Below, in pieces: positions 1 to 10,099 of a stretch of DNA of 64,000 bases. The translations under genes and the position numbers were made by a program. Each line of letters starts with the position of its first letter. The first letter of the stretch is position 1. The notes below the pieces were generated by a model. It did no database searches, was not told the DNA's origin, and saw only the letters and a program-made list of their open reading frames with translations. This stretch comes from Tridacna crocea (lineage: Eukaryota; Mollusca; Bivalvia; Cardiida; Cardiidae). The stretch spans positions 44,680,992-44,744,991 of the forward strand of contig OX031065.1 of the NCBI GenBank assembly GCA_943736015.1. Direction: 5' to 3'.

Positions 1-82
1 TGTTTTTTCATATAGATTTCCGTGATATATACATATTTTTTCAATTTGGTGTGATGTAAAAAACCTAAATACCCAACTTTAA
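1..82 (+). repeat. Repeat X, 3' part (cut by window edge)
   Basis: This matches the 3' part of repeat X at 48623-49155 and 53418-53484: a T-run followed by CATATA, then CAATTTGGTG and AAATACCCA close to CTTTAAC. It keeps the T-run where the Helentron entered the copy at 51815 and has no insertion there. Confidence 0.6.
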
Positions 83-461
83 CTTTCATTTCCTTTACCC
101 TACCAACTGTGCTATTGGAGAAAGATATACAATATTCTGACTTGTCTATATGTAGACCATTTTTAGATCAACGGTTAACTTAGGTTCAAAGAGCAGAAAA
201 TATTGTGGTAATAGGTGAAAAAAGAATATTGGTAAGCATTTTCTCCTTTTCAGCATTTTTTCAGAGGCCTTTTTAGGGGATCTTTCAAACCTTACCTTAC
301 AACCCTGAATTTTAACAACCTTGTGAAAGACAACTTCTGAGAACTTTAAAGCTGCATTTTTTTTCTTTTTCCCGAGTGGGTCTAATCCTATCTTTTTAAA
401 ACAAAAAAAAACTAATTTTTGAGTGACATGTACATGTACAATTTATCCTCTCCAAATGCTC
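83..461. other. Non-coding; decayed TTAA-A relic at about 170-330
   Basis: No coding signal is visible. Around 170-330 a worn TTAA-A copy is recognisable from GAAAATATTGTGG followed by AGCATTTTCTCCTTTTC; neither terminus survives clearly. Confidence 0.4.
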
Positions 462-688
462 TAACTCATTACCAAACACAAAATTTTAGGCTTGTCCAAA
501 TCAAAAGCATTTGTAGACAACAAAATAAAAGTGATTGAAAAGTTTAAATTTGTATTGTAAACGGTAGAAAACATTGCAGAAAAAGGAGAAAATGCTGGTT
601 ACCAGCATTTCTCCTTTTCCCACTATGTTTTCTAAAGGCTTTCTTTCTCAGGGTCGTCAAAAGTAGAGATTTCGTGGTAATGGGTTAA
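462..688 (+). mobile_element. TTAA-A element
   Basis: The left end is TAACTCATTACCAAAC, then the AAATTTTAGGCTTGTCC arm, the central palindrome around AAATGCTGGTTACCAGCATT, and the right end GTGGTAATGGGTTAA. It is nearly full length; the left TTAA is degraded to CTAA. Confidence 0.8.
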
Positions 689-725
689 GGTTTGAATAAG
701 CCTAAAATTTTGCCTGTTTTACTAA

Positions 726-949
726 TTAAACTCTTTACTAAAAAAAAATTTTAGACTTGTCCGAATTCAGAGCATATGCAGAGGACACAATGTGACTCAA
801 AAATTGAAATTTGACTTTGGAGGAATGGAAAACATTGCACAAAAAGGAGAAAATTGTGGTTACCAGCATTTTCTCCTTTTCCTACAATGCTTTCAGAAAG
901 GTTCTTCCTCCAGTTTCTAAAAACTAAGCATCGTTTGGTAAAGGGTTAA
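726..949 (+). mobile_element. TTAA-A element
   Basis: TTAA is present at both ends. The left arm reads ATTTTAGACTTGTCC, the central palindrome is slightly mismatched, and the right end is GTTTGGTAAAGGGTTAA. Confidence 0.75.
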
Positions 950-1023
950 ACAACGGATTGTTTGATAAAGAGTCACCGATGACATTCGACTTGTCACTGT
1001 AAGCTGAATGGCGCAATACTTAC

Positions 1024-1242
1024 ACTGTCTGTTAGCGCAATGTTCGCACCATTCTGTACAAGTATTTTCACGACCTCGAGATGTTTGGCTCGGATGGCAA
1101 GATGCAGAGGCGTACTTCCATCATGTAAGCACCGACCATTGGGGTCATGACTAGATCTGCCACTGGAAGGATCTTTTTCAAAGTAGTGTCGCATCTTTTC
1201 TGGTGAGTTTATGGCTGCAGTTATGACTAATGGTATGGATAT
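1024..1242 (-). CDS. Ankyrin-repeat protein, internal coding exon 2
   Basis: On the minus strand a pyrimidine-rich acceptor (TTTTCTTTTTACAG) precedes the exon and a GTAAGT donor follows it. The exon is 219 nt, exactly 73 codons in phase 0, with no stop. Near its end the peptide reads DGSTPLHLAIRAKHLEVVKI followed by LVQNGANIALTDS. This is one canonical ankyrin repeat: the TPLH turn, then paired helices and the NGA loop. Ankyrin repeats are protein-binding scaffolds, so this supports an adaptor role but no specific function. It joins in frame to exon 1 at 1823-2179. Further exons should lie left of the window. The specific family member cannot be named. Confidence 0.85.
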
Positions 1243-1417
1243 CTGTAAAAAGAAAACTCAACATTTTAAAAATTTCATTATTGCAGGTTTTTTTATGCTC
1301 TTATAGAAAAAGTGAAACACATTAGCCTAGACTACATATATCATGTAGAAGGACTTTCTATTAGCTTTTTTAAAATATTATTGAAAAAGGTAAATGTAGT
1401 TGGTTACATGCATGGGA

Positions 1418-1500
1418 GTGAGAAAAGTGGTCTGTGAATAAGAAAGGTGGTGCAAGAAAGCCAAGAAACACATACGTAGATGCGCTGACCGGCGTGCGTT
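1418..1500 (+). repeat. SINE core fragment (SINE-2 type), intronic
   Basis: GTGAGAAAAGTGGTC followed by AAGAAAGCCAAGAAACACA aligns by eye with the middle of the SINE at 56375-56654. The tRNA-like head is missing. Confidence 0.5.
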
Positions 1501-1529
1501 GACCTGAACTAGTAGTCCGACGGCTTAAA

Positions 1530-1759
1530 TTAACCCTTTCCTAAACAATCCCTGGTTTTTACGACTCTGTGATTGAAGCTTTTGGAAACATTGTAGGAAA
1601 AGGAGAAAATGCTGGTAAACAGCATTTTCTCCTTTTCCCACAATGTTTTCTACCCTTCTGGAAACAAATTTTAATTTTTTAGTCACGTTAATTTTGTCGT
1701 CTGCAAATGCTTTCAATTTGTACCAGTCTAAAATTTTGTCGTTTGGTAAAGAGTTTTAA
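1530..1759 (-). mobile_element. TTAA-A element inside the ankyrin-gene intron
   Basis: TTAACCCTTTCCTAAACAAT starts it and GTTTGGTAAAGAGTTTTAA ends it, so TTAA flanks both sides. The central palindrome is AAAATGCTGGTAAACAGCAT with one mismatch near its centre. It lies wholly inside the intron. Confidence 0.8.
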
Positions 1760-1822
1760 AATTCCAGTTATCAATCAAGATCGATAGATTTCTAAACCCA
1801 TGGATTTATTTGATCTACTTAC

Positions 1823-2179
1823 ATCATAGCGAGATTTATATGTCCCAGCTTCCCCAGTCATTTTGGAAGATGCCTTATAACAGGAAACTTCATCGGAAGA
1901 TTCTCCTTCATTTGATACGTTTTTCTGCTTTTGTTTTGCTGTGCTCGATCTTGCCGTCATCTTTGACGACCCTTGATGTATGGAGCCTGGGGCGCGCGTT
2001 CCGTCCTCTTCGTTGCATGTGTTCAGTTTTGCTAAATCTATTTGTTGTTTCCTAGATTCAGTTGAGCTTTCCTTTTGGCTGTTTTTTCCATTTCTGCAAC
2101 CAGATTTATATTCATTACTAGTTTTCATACTTTTCTCAGTGTCTGCGTCAATTTCATTTATTATGGGCTTGTTATTCAT
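1823..2179 (-). CDS. Ankyrin-repeat protein, first coding exon
   Basis: The first in-frame ATG is at 2179 (peptide start MNNKPIINEIDADTEK). An open frame extends six codons further upstream but begins with GTG, so ATG 2179 is preferred. The exon runs 119 codons and ends at a GTAAGT donor in phase 0, matching exon 2 at 1242. The peptide is hydrophilic and low-complexity, rich in Ser, Lys, Glu and Asn, with SSTAKQKQKNVSNEGESSDE near its middle. It has no signal peptide or membrane segment and is probably a disordered N-terminal tail before the ankyrin repeats. Confidence 0.75.
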
Positions 2180-2196
2180 GACGTAATGAGACGTCA
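2177..2196 (-). promoter_or_regulatory. Paired CRE/ATF-like motifs at the ankyrin-gene start
   Basis: The minus strand reads TGACGTCTCATTACGTCATG, two TGACGT-type half sites overlapping the start codon. CREB/ATF factors bind such motifs. Use here is inference; the position at the ATG would put them in the 5' UTR unless transcription starts very close. Confidence 0.25.
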
Positions 2197-2559
2197 CGCG
2201 GTGCGAACGTTGTGCACGGTGACTGGCGCAAAGATTTGAAAAACAAAAATCCGCGTAGTAACTGATGGATTGATCGACGTTTTATTTCAATTTCAACCTT
2301 CTCATTTCTTCGAGCTCACGCAGGAATGTAGTATGCCTAAACCTAAAGACCAATTTCGTTTTTTATTTCATTATTTTTCATCACACAGAAATCTTAACAC
2401 TTTTGGGAGCGGAGGACAAATTTTGTCGTTTTAGTTCAAATCTAGGTAGTAAAGTTAAAGAAATCAGTCGTTTTGCGGACAATAGATCTTATATGGAGTT
2501 CAGGTACTACAGATTGTGAAGTCTGATGATTAATTGACTGATTTGTCGATTAACTGATA

Positions 2560-2850
2560 ATGCCATTTTCAATATTATGTAATGTCACGGCAACCAATGC
2601 ACCTCTCCATGATCTCCGGAAGTTTGTTTTACCAGTCCTCCGCACAATATTGTTTCCAAGCCATTGGTTGCTTTCCCACATAACCACCGTCGAAACAATT
2701 TTCAGCCGTACGAAAGAAATTAATCCTTTCGCAACGACCATCACCAATTCCGGGAAAGAAATCTGCCGAGCCGGGGATCGAACTAGCAGCCCCAGTTCTC
2801 GACACCTATATGCTTCCGATTGAGCTTCGGGGGCTCACCTCGTCGCCTGA
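2560..2850 (-). repeat. tRNA-derived SINE upstream of the ankyrin gene
   Basis: Read on the minus strand, a tRNA-like head has an A-box-like GAAGCTCAATCGGAAG and a B-box-like CTAGTTCGATCCCCGGC. A body containing GTGGGAAAGCAACCAATGGC follows, and resembles the core of the SINE at 56375-56654. The exact 3' end and any target duplication are unclear. Confidence 0.55.
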
Positions 2851-2852
2851 TC

Positions 2853-3183
2853 TATTATCTTCATTTTCTCCTTTTCCCACAATGTTTTCTACCCTATCGT
2901 TGAAAAATTGCACTATTTGAGCCGTACTTGAATTGTCGTTTGCAAATGCTTTCAGTTTGGACAAAACTAAAATTTTGTCGTCTGGTAAAAAGTTAACACC
3001 TTTATTTAGTTTGAAAAGGTGCTAAAAGGAGAAAATGTTGGTAACCAGCAATTTCTTATTTTCCCACAATGTTTTCTACCCTATCGAAGAAAAATTGCAC
3101 CATTTGAAGCGTACCGAAATTGTGGTCTGAAAATGGTTTCAATTTGGACAAGATTAAAATTTTATCGTCTGGTAAAAAGTTGA
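2853..3183 (-). repeat. Tandemly duplicated TTAA-A right halves
   Basis: Two consecutive blocks contain CCCACAATGTTTTCTACCC and end in CTGGTAAAAAGTTAA/TTGA. The first recurs 188 bp downstream, with the junction GTTTGAAAAGG also repeated at about 3012 and 3197. This is a segmental tandem duplication, not two transpositions. Confidence 0.6.
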
Positions 3184-3244
3184 TTCCTGTAGTTAGTTTG
3201 AAAAGGCGCTAGGATTTGGGAAAAATCAATTCAAGTCAGCCGCC

Positions 3245-3321
3245 CTCACTGGTAAAAGGGAGCTCACTGGTAAAAGGGAGCTCACTGCTAAAAGAGAGCT
3301 CACTGGGAAAAAGGGAGCTTA
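3245..3321 (+). repeat. 18-bp minisatellite, four units
   Basis: The unit CTCACTGGTAAAAGGGAG is repeated about four times with small changes. Confidence 0.85.
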
Positions 3322-3369
3322 ATGCATCTCCCTGTAGCGTGATACAAAAAAAAAAATCATCACATATTA

Positions 3370-3595
3370 TCTCGCTACAAAACAAGCCCTCGTTTTCACA
3401 ACCCTGGGAAAGAAAGCTTTTGAAAATCTTGTGGGAAAAGGAGAAAATGCTGGTAACCATCATTTTCTCCTTTTCCCACAAGATTTTCTACCCGTTAAAA
3501 GATAAATTTCGTAAATTGAGACACTTTTAATCTGTCTTCTTCAAATGCTTTCATTACAGACCAGTCTCACGTTTTGTTGTTTGGGAAAGAGTTAA
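3370..3595 (-). mobile_element. TTAA-A element
   Basis: The left end is worn (ACAAAACAAGCCCTCG). The palindrome reads AAATGCTGGTAACCATCATT with one change, and the right end is GTTTGGGAAAGAGTTAA. Confidence 0.65.
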
Positions 3596-4877
3596 TAGAT
3601 TCATAAAACCCATTTACTCTAACAAGTAAACAAACAAAACAAAAACAAAAAAAAGTTTGGACTAGGATATCCGGCTTTTCATTATTGTCTTGAAAGCTGA
3701 TTTGTTTAAATAAAACTGAATAAGTGGAATTCAAGTAGTAGTGTTCATGGATCTACTTCTCCATAGATCTATTTCAGAATAATGTAGCAAAATCTGTTCA
3801 CCGACTGCCTATTTAAAGCATGTATTCTAGATTATCAAAGAAACAATCAGCAAGGCTGTGGTTTTGCCAATAAAATAACAGTAGAGATTCAAATATCGTG
3901 AATATCAATCTATTTTCAGTATAGCAGATATAAGCGGTGTGACACCATAAACAAAGACAGTATCAAACATGTATGGTACGAATGACCATCTGGTACGAAA
4001 GTGAAAATTTCCCAGATGGCTCGTCCCTGCTCGGTCGATTCCGTCACTACTTGATTTTATTCGGCATAAATATAGGTACGGAATTGACCGAATTATGACG
4101 AGCGTACCTGATCATCCGAGATTTGCCGAATGAGATGGCGCTTTCGTGTTTATATTTGTGCACTTCCTGACAAGAAAGGAGTTCTTGAGGTAAATACTAA
4201 AGTTAAAATTAAACTTTGATTCCTTGTCGTGTGAATGTTTTTGTGTTACACTCTCAGATTTATTCATATTTAGATTTATATTCTAAATTACCAATATTTT
4301 CTGCATAATTAAATGCGTTGACGGTGTAGATTGCAGACAGACAAAAAGTGATCTCACTTGAAACATTTCGGTCAAAAATTTATTGAAATTATTCGCCGTT
4401 TCGGATGGTTCTGGTAGAGAATACAGTACGGATCGCGTTTAAAATAGTGTTGCTGTGCAGACCATATCGGTGAGATAGGTACCCAAAAGCTATACAGAGT
4501 ACATAGAGGATTCGTTGAACCAGTTATCTGACATTCTATAACCGAAATACAATGATCAAATATGAAAAAAAAATCTTCCCTATATAATTAATATAAACAC
4601 AAGGAATGCAATGTCTCGATTGCCAGTGCTAGCACCAGACAGCCTTTCCCACCCAAAATCACCCACAAAACAAGCATTGACCAATTTCCTCTAGCCTAGC
4701 GATAGACAACAGAAAAAGGTACATGCGGCATTCGGCGATTCCTCAGTAGACACCTTTTAACCGGAGATATCCATCATGTTTTACAATTTTTTTTTGAAAA
4801 TTTCTGTCCATGAAGGAGAACATTTGCTGACAATACGGGAAGAGCCGGGAGCGTATTTCCCGATTAAATATTACTAG
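3596..4877. other. Non-coding stretch with one imperfect foldback
   Basis: No gene is recognised. At about 4014-4117, CTCGGTCGATTCCGT pairs with ACGGAATTGACCGA, and flanking CAGATGG/GACGAGC segments extend the inverted repeat. This is probably a small MITE. Confidence 0.4.
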
Positions 4878-6661
4878 CAGGGATCAAGCTAGCCCAGAAA
4901 TTTAGGGAGAAGTGACTTCTCCCTCCTGAGAATTTAGGGAGAAGTTTTGTGGAGCAAGGGAGAAGTTTTTTCGCTAACTGAAATTCTTTGTAGGACAACA
5001 AAATTTTAGCCCGGCTCAAATTGAACGCAGTTTATCTTCCATGGAATAGAAAACATTGTAAGATAAGAAGAAAATGTTGATTACTATCATTTTCTTTTTT
5101 TCCACAATGTTTTCAAAGACCTTCTTCCTCTAATGCTTAAAATTGTGACTGTGTTAATGGGAGAAGGAAATCGATGTGTATATTAAGATATTTCTAAGAT
5201 AACTTGCTTTATTTTTCTTAAAAACATGCTGTAGGTACTCATTTAAACTGCCTAAGGCTGTTACAATAAGAGCCCAAAACATCAATTTCTGTGGAAAAAT
5301 TAAAAAAGTTTTTATTTTTTAAAATAGGATTCTTATCTTTCACAATGGTTTACCCAGTCGATTTTCTACCGTTCTATCACTCCTTTTATTCTAAAGAAAG
5401 ACAAAGGATGATTTATTACTTTATTTTCCAACATAGTAGGGCTCTCGAGTGTCCGTATTCCGTGATGATAAGGAAACAACTTGATGTAATTAAGAATTGA
5501 GACCAGAATATGAGCTAGAAATTACTTGCCTTCAAAATACAATCATTTCTGGTCACTTTCATATCAAAAGAATAACTTCGATAACTGTTTTCATGTTCAA
5601 TGTGCATAAATAAAGAACATATTGTAAGCTCGGTAGGCCTAGTATTTACGGCAGAAAGTCGATGATCTTTGTATTTTTTTTTTGAAGGAACACGACTCAA
5701 ATCAAGAAAAAATACGTTGATTTCTTTAACATGTGATAATTAGTTTATTTTGTCATTTGTGGCGTATTTGTCTCGTATTTGTCATCGGTGTAAGGACACT
5801 CACGGAATAAGGACACTCAACGATATAATCGTCTTGAACTTGGTTGTTTTTATGCTAGAGATTGTCTCGGTTTCGTCGTAATCATCGGTTAACAAACGAG
5901 AAAAACGTTTCTAGTCGTCAATTTAATCCTAAAGTGTCGTCGATCAAAGTTACCTAGCACATTCTCGTACACGTGCAGCGACGATACTCAAAAACGCCAA
6001 CATTTTCCTTTGACAAGATTCATAATTTTAGCTGCCTCCCGACAGTAACAGGTGTACTAGTCTAAATCTTGGCAGTGTCTCAAACAAATAAACTGACCGG
6101 TTGGTTAACAGGTTCAGTAAGCGTGACCTTGAGTGTGTTTTGCCAAGTTTTTACATTGCATGCATGCATACATGTCGGAATATGGTGATGAATCGAATGT
6201 AGAGATCGCCATGCCGCTATCTCCATCAGTCTGACATAATTTTCACGCAATATTTACCGAAAACCAATCAGGAATCAAGAATGAAATTTATCCACCGCCC
6301 ATAATTTGTAAAGCCACGCCTTGTTTCTTATTATGTCACAATCTTTAACTGTCTTTACACGGCGTGTATATAGCGACGACCACCCGGAGTGACCTTGCTC
6401 TAATTATCGATTTTCACACATGGCAATTGATTACATAATAATAGTTAATTGATCATGAATGAAAAGTGATTGTAAAGTTTGAACAGGTCAGGCAGGCACC
6501 CTTTTTTTAATTACTTTCATACACGGAACTGAACTTGCATTGTGTTTCTTTTAGTCCAAAATTTTAGGGCGAAGTTTATTTCGCCTGCCTGTCGAAAAAA
6601 GGCGAAGTCAAGCGTGTTTCGGCGACATCTTCGCCCGAATCGCCTAGATTCTTGAACCTTG
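4878..6661. mobile_element. hAT-like non-autonomous element, 1.8 kb
   Basis: The ends are CAGGGATCAAG and CTTGAACCTTG, inverted with two mismatches, flanked by ACTAG on both sides (4873-4877 and 6662-6666). Subterminal GGGAGAAG/CTTCTCCC and GGCGAAG/CTTCGCC motifs are repeated near both ends. No transposase reading frame is seen. A CAG...CTG-type terminus with a short duplication suggests hAT; the 5-bp duplication is shorter than the classical 8 bp. Confidence 0.55.
4975..5165 (+). mobile_element. Decayed TTAA-A element
   Basis: ACAACAAAATTTTAGCCCGG, a mismatched central palindrome and TTTTCAAAGACCTTCTTCC are recognisable. It is nested in the hAT-like element. Confidence 0.5.
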
Positions 6662-6972
6662 ACTAGTATTTTTTTTTTTGTTTTTAGATATATTTATGAA
6701 CATCACATGATACGTAAGATTTTTCTAGAAGTAACTAACAAGAGTATTTGACCGTATTCTCTTTTAAAGAATGGATATTTGACTCTATACGTAATCCGAA
6801 AATACATTTCCTGGCCCTTGCTTCATTTATTTTGGTTATGGAATGTCAGATTCCTGTGATTGAAGCCTTATCCTGCTAAATAACTAAAATGAAATTTTCA
6901 ATTCAACAGTAAAAACCAAAATACATGTATTGCTAGTTCAAACTTATCTTTTGGGAAATAGGGTTTCCTTAT

Positions 6973-7038
6973 CGGACAGTGTAGATCCAAGATCAGACTG
7001 CACATTCTGTGCAGTCTGATCTTGATCTACACTGTCCG
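6973..7038. repeat. Palindrome R, near-perfect copy
   Basis: CGGACAGTGTAGATCC opens it and GATCTACACTGTCCG closes it, with CAGACTGCACATTCTG at the centre. It is a short foldback repeat that recurs throughout the window. Confidence 0.85.
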
Positions 7039-7110
7039 CAACAGGTCAGTGAGTTGCGAGCTGAAGGGTTGACCCATTAACAGCTTAGCGCGAATCGCTG
7101 GTCCTTTGCG

Positions 7111-7174
7111 GACAGTGTAGTTCAAGATCATACGGCACAGGACAGGCAGTGTGGTTTTGGATCCACACTGTCCA
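7111..7174. repeat. Palindrome R, diverged copy
   Basis: GGACAGTGTAGTTCAAGATC and GGATCCACACTGTCC form the two arms; the centre has drifted. Confidence 0.55.
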
Positions 7175-7193
7175 GTAAGGTGATATCGTTGCA

Positions 7194-7420
7194 AAGCTCT
7201 TTCCCAAAAGACAAAATTTTAGACTGGTCCAAATTGAAAGCTTTTGCAGACTATAAAGTAAAAGTGACTTAGAATTTGAAATTCGTTTTGGGAAAGGGAA
7301 GAAAACTGGGAGAAAGAGAAAATGCTGCTTCTCAGAATTCTCCTTATCCCACAATGTTTTTAGGAGGCTCCTTTCTCAGGATCACGTAATTAAAGTTGGG
7401 ATTGTGTGGTAAAGACTTAA
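7194..7420 (+). mobile_element. TTAA-A element (worn palindrome)
   Basis: CTCTTTCCCAAAAGAC leads into ATTTTAGACTGGTCC. The centre AATGCTGCTTCTCAGAATTC has lost symmetry. The right end is GTGTGGTAAAGACTTAA, and its TTAA is shared with the next copy. Confidence 0.7.
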
Positions 7421-7586
7421 CCCATTATCACACAATCCCTACTTTTGACGACACTGAGAAAGAAGCCTTTAGAAAACACTGTGGGAAAAGGAGAAAATGC
7501 TGGTTACCAGCATTTTCTCCTTTTTCCACAATGTTTTCAAAAGGCTTCTTTCTCAGGGTCGTTAAAGTTGGGATTGTGTGGTAAAG
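7417..7586. mobile_element. Symmetric TTAA-A derivative (two right arms)
   Basis: Both arms are the short right-arm type: TTAACCCATTATCACACAAT...CTGAGAAAGAAGCC on the left and its inverted equivalent GGCTTCTTTCTCAGGGTCG...GATTGTGTGGTAAAG on the right. The whole 170-bp element is thus an inverted repeat. The right TTAA is absent. Confidence 0.7.
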
Positions 7587-7612
7587 AGAATATTATGTAT
7601 TTTGATTTTGCC

Positions 7613-7838
7613 TTAACTCGTTGCCAAACAACAAAATTTTAGGCTTGTCCAATCTAAGGCATTTGCAGATGACAAAATAAAAGTGACTGAAAATTTGAAA
7701 TTTGTTTTGTAAAGGGTAGAAAACATTGTGGGAAAAGGAGAAAATGCTGTTTACCAGCATTTTCTCCTTTTCCCACAATGTTTTCTGAAGGCTTCTTTCT
7801 CAGGGTCGTCAAAACTAGGGATTGTGTGGTAATGGGCA
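7613..7838 (+). mobile_element. TTAA-A element
   Basis: It starts TTAACTCGTTGCCAAACAAC, has a near-perfect central palindrome, and ends GTGTGGTAATGGGCAA with the final TTAA mutated. Confidence 0.8.
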
Positions 7839-8342
7839 ACCTCTTGTTTGAGTCTGTTTATCTATGAAAGAACATCTTGAGATAGTGTTAGCTTACTGTT
7901 CTCCTGCTGTTTATGAGTATGGATGCCTTTTTTGTGGAGAGAGTAAATGAAGATCAGCCTGCACCTCTGTACAGTCTGATTTAGCTCTACACCCCTTGCT
8001 GTTGTATCAGTAGCATGTTAATCTAATCCAAATCTATATTTAATGTATCAAAATGTGTTTTTGTTCAAACCCAGCAGATTGGTAGTATTTAACATTTTTC
8101 TTACTGTCGCCTGACAAGTATGACATTCCAAAGATAGATAAGTTTTGGCAGAAGTTCATTGACATTAAAACATGACAAAACTAAAATAAGTTCAGGCCAA
8201 TGAAAGCCATGAGTGCACAGAGAAAGTAAATATTATGGTAATCATTCACAAGCCTTTCTTATCAAGCACTCACAATAAAATTAATGTGGTCACATTTAAT
8301 ACAATTACAAACTTGTACACAAACAACTGACGAAATACCTGT

Positions 8343-8883
8343 CATCTTCGCAAGCCAAGGGGGATGATCCACTACACTGTACTCTGCCCTAGGCAGATCG
8401 AGCTTGATTTCGGCATTCCCCTGATACATCACGAAATCAAATCGCTTGTAGCATTTCATCTTTGACAAAGATATAACAAGGTCGCTACCTTTCGGATAAA
8501 AATAGAAAGTAGAAGGTAAACATATATACATTTGTGCATGTGTGCAGGATCTTTAATGTAAAAAAACAGACAAACGATATTTACTAAAAGTTTCTTGAAT
8601 GTGACCAATATGGTAATCAATTATCAGAAGCTTTAGGCTGTGTCCCAGCACCTGACCATGGAATGTCAAAGTATGTTTGTGGTTATTGCTTCATGTTAAA
8701 TTATTGTATTTGTAAGCAGTTTGTAAAACAATAATTCATGGCTATATGAAATATGAATGATGTAAAGGGAGATAAGCTCCAATAAGCAGCATCCAATTGG
8801 GGCATATCGCAGAAATCTCGAAATCAGGCTCAATACGCAAGGTAAGATCTACGTAGTGACAATAACCTTGGCTTGCAAAGATG
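8343..8883. mobile_element. TIR element with CATCTTCGCAAGCCAAGG ends
   Basis: The left end CATCTTCGCAAGCCAAGG and right end CCTTGGCTTGCAAAGATG are inverted with one mismatch. The same terminus is at 29652-30206 and, with the adjoining interior, at about 46728-46785. No clear target duplication was found. A minus-strand open frame inside it (8262-8531) is probably transposon sequence. Confidence 0.55.
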
Positions 8884-9048
8884 AATATCAGTAAGCTGGG
8901 GCTTGTATTTACGGATCATTCATATGAACGTTCATACTCTTATTCTCCAATGGGTTAACAACTAGCCTCACTTGGACACTGCCAAGCTGAAGTAGTTCAG
9001 TTGGAAGGGTATCAGACTTGAGACCAGTGCCATATTCATCAACCCTTC

Positions 9049-9268
9049 TTAACCCTTTCCCAAATGACAAAATTATAGACTCATCCAAATTGAAAGCACT
9101 TGCAGGCAACAAAATAAATGTAACTCAAAAATTAAACTTTGTTTCCAGAAGGATATAGTGGAAAAAGGAGAAAATGCTGGTTACCAGCATTTTCTCCTTT
9201 TCCCACAATGTATTCAATAGGCCTCTATCTCAGGGTCATAAAAACCAGGGATTGTTTGGTAAAGGGTT
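9049..9268 (+). mobile_element. TTAA-A element
   Basis: TTAACCCTTTCCCAAATGAC, a perfect central palindrome, and GTTTGGTAAAGGGTTCA with a mutated final TTAA. Confidence 0.8.
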
Positions 9269-9391
9269 CAGAACACTCTTTGTCTTACTCTCCAAGAATT
9301 TCTGAATTTGGTTTAATCATTCAGAAATTGTGTTACTTTCAAATTAAAAAATTCTGGAGACTAAGACAAAGAATGTATGTTCTAAGAACGT
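9267..9391. repeat. Imperfect foldback
   Basis: CTCTTTGTCTTACTCTCC on the left pairs with GGAGACTAAGACAAAGA on the right, with outer GTTCAGAACA/GTTCTAAGAAC. The origin is unknown; it abuts the preceding TTAA-A copy. Confidence 0.5.
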
Positions 9392-9605
9392 TTGGTGTAG
9401 GACCTCTGTAACTGGAATTAACTGGACTTATGTGGGGGGGTGGGGGGGGGTTACCCAGTAACCAAAGGATCACATATTGTGAAGGCTAATCATGATGACA
9501 GCTAAATTGATCGAATAACGATTAATGCTGTTTTCAACATTACATGTATTTCAGTTTTATTGTGGCAGCCAGTGAAGCTATCCACGCTGTCCTGTAGTCA
9601 TTTTT

Positions 9606-9797
9606 CAAAGCTCCAGATAGAGGGAGTGATTTTGATTTCAGAATTGAAAATATTGATAATTCTCCACTAAACCTTATGTTGTGGGTACTCATTAGAATCG
9701 TCTTATCGAGATGATTCTATTGAGTACCCACAACATAGGGTTTGGAAGAGAAATAAAGTATTTAGAATACCATCACTCCCTCTTATCTGGAGCTCTG
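9606..9797. mobile_element. 192-bp palindromic MITE (CAGAGCTCC type)
   Basis: The ends are CAAAGCTCC and GGAGCTCTG and the interior has TTGTGGGTACTCATTAGAAT facing its complement. ATTTTT flanks both sides (9600-9605 and 9798-9803). A second copy is at 14452-14645. Confidence 0.75.
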
Positions 9798-10099
9798 ATT
9801 TTTACCAGCATTTAACCCAAACCAGCATTTTCTCCCTTTTTCATGGTGTTTTGTAAAATAAGTATTTCTCAAGGTTATTATGAGTTGACTGGATCATTTG
9901 ATATAGGGATAGCCTGTATGTGAGGTCAGTGTGAGTGCTGGACACTCTACTATAGATAAAGACAGGTTTATGACCAATAAACTTGTTATTAAACTCTTAT
10001 TCTCCTACAGAAGTTAGTCGTTACCTTGGAGTCCATGGTAGAAACCCAAGTATGGCTATCTAAAATTATTTTTTCTTAAGGAGAAATATCACCGTATCT

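Larger units (their letters stand above)
1243..1822 (-). other. Intron 1 of the ankyrin-repeat gene
   Basis: It is bounded by GTAAGT (minus strand, at 1817-1822) and TTTTTACAG (at 1243-1250). The 580-nt intron contains a TTAA-A element and a SINE core fragment, which together make up about half of it. Confidence 0.75.

Noticed and set aside
4190..4200. GAGGTAAATA as a splice donor of an upstream 5' exon on the plus strand
   Set aside because: No partner acceptor or coding exon is visible downstream.
7080..7180. Possible CRISPR-like regularity of palindrome R copies at 6973 and 7111
   Set aside because: Two diverged copies of a dispersed foldback repeat in a eukaryotic genome; no regular spacer pattern.
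8262..8531. Minus-strand 89-codon frame with a protein-like middle part
   Set aside because: Its end PPWLAKMTG is encoded by the CATCTTCGCAAGCCAAGG transposon terminus, and most of the frame lies inside that element; no good acceptor was found.
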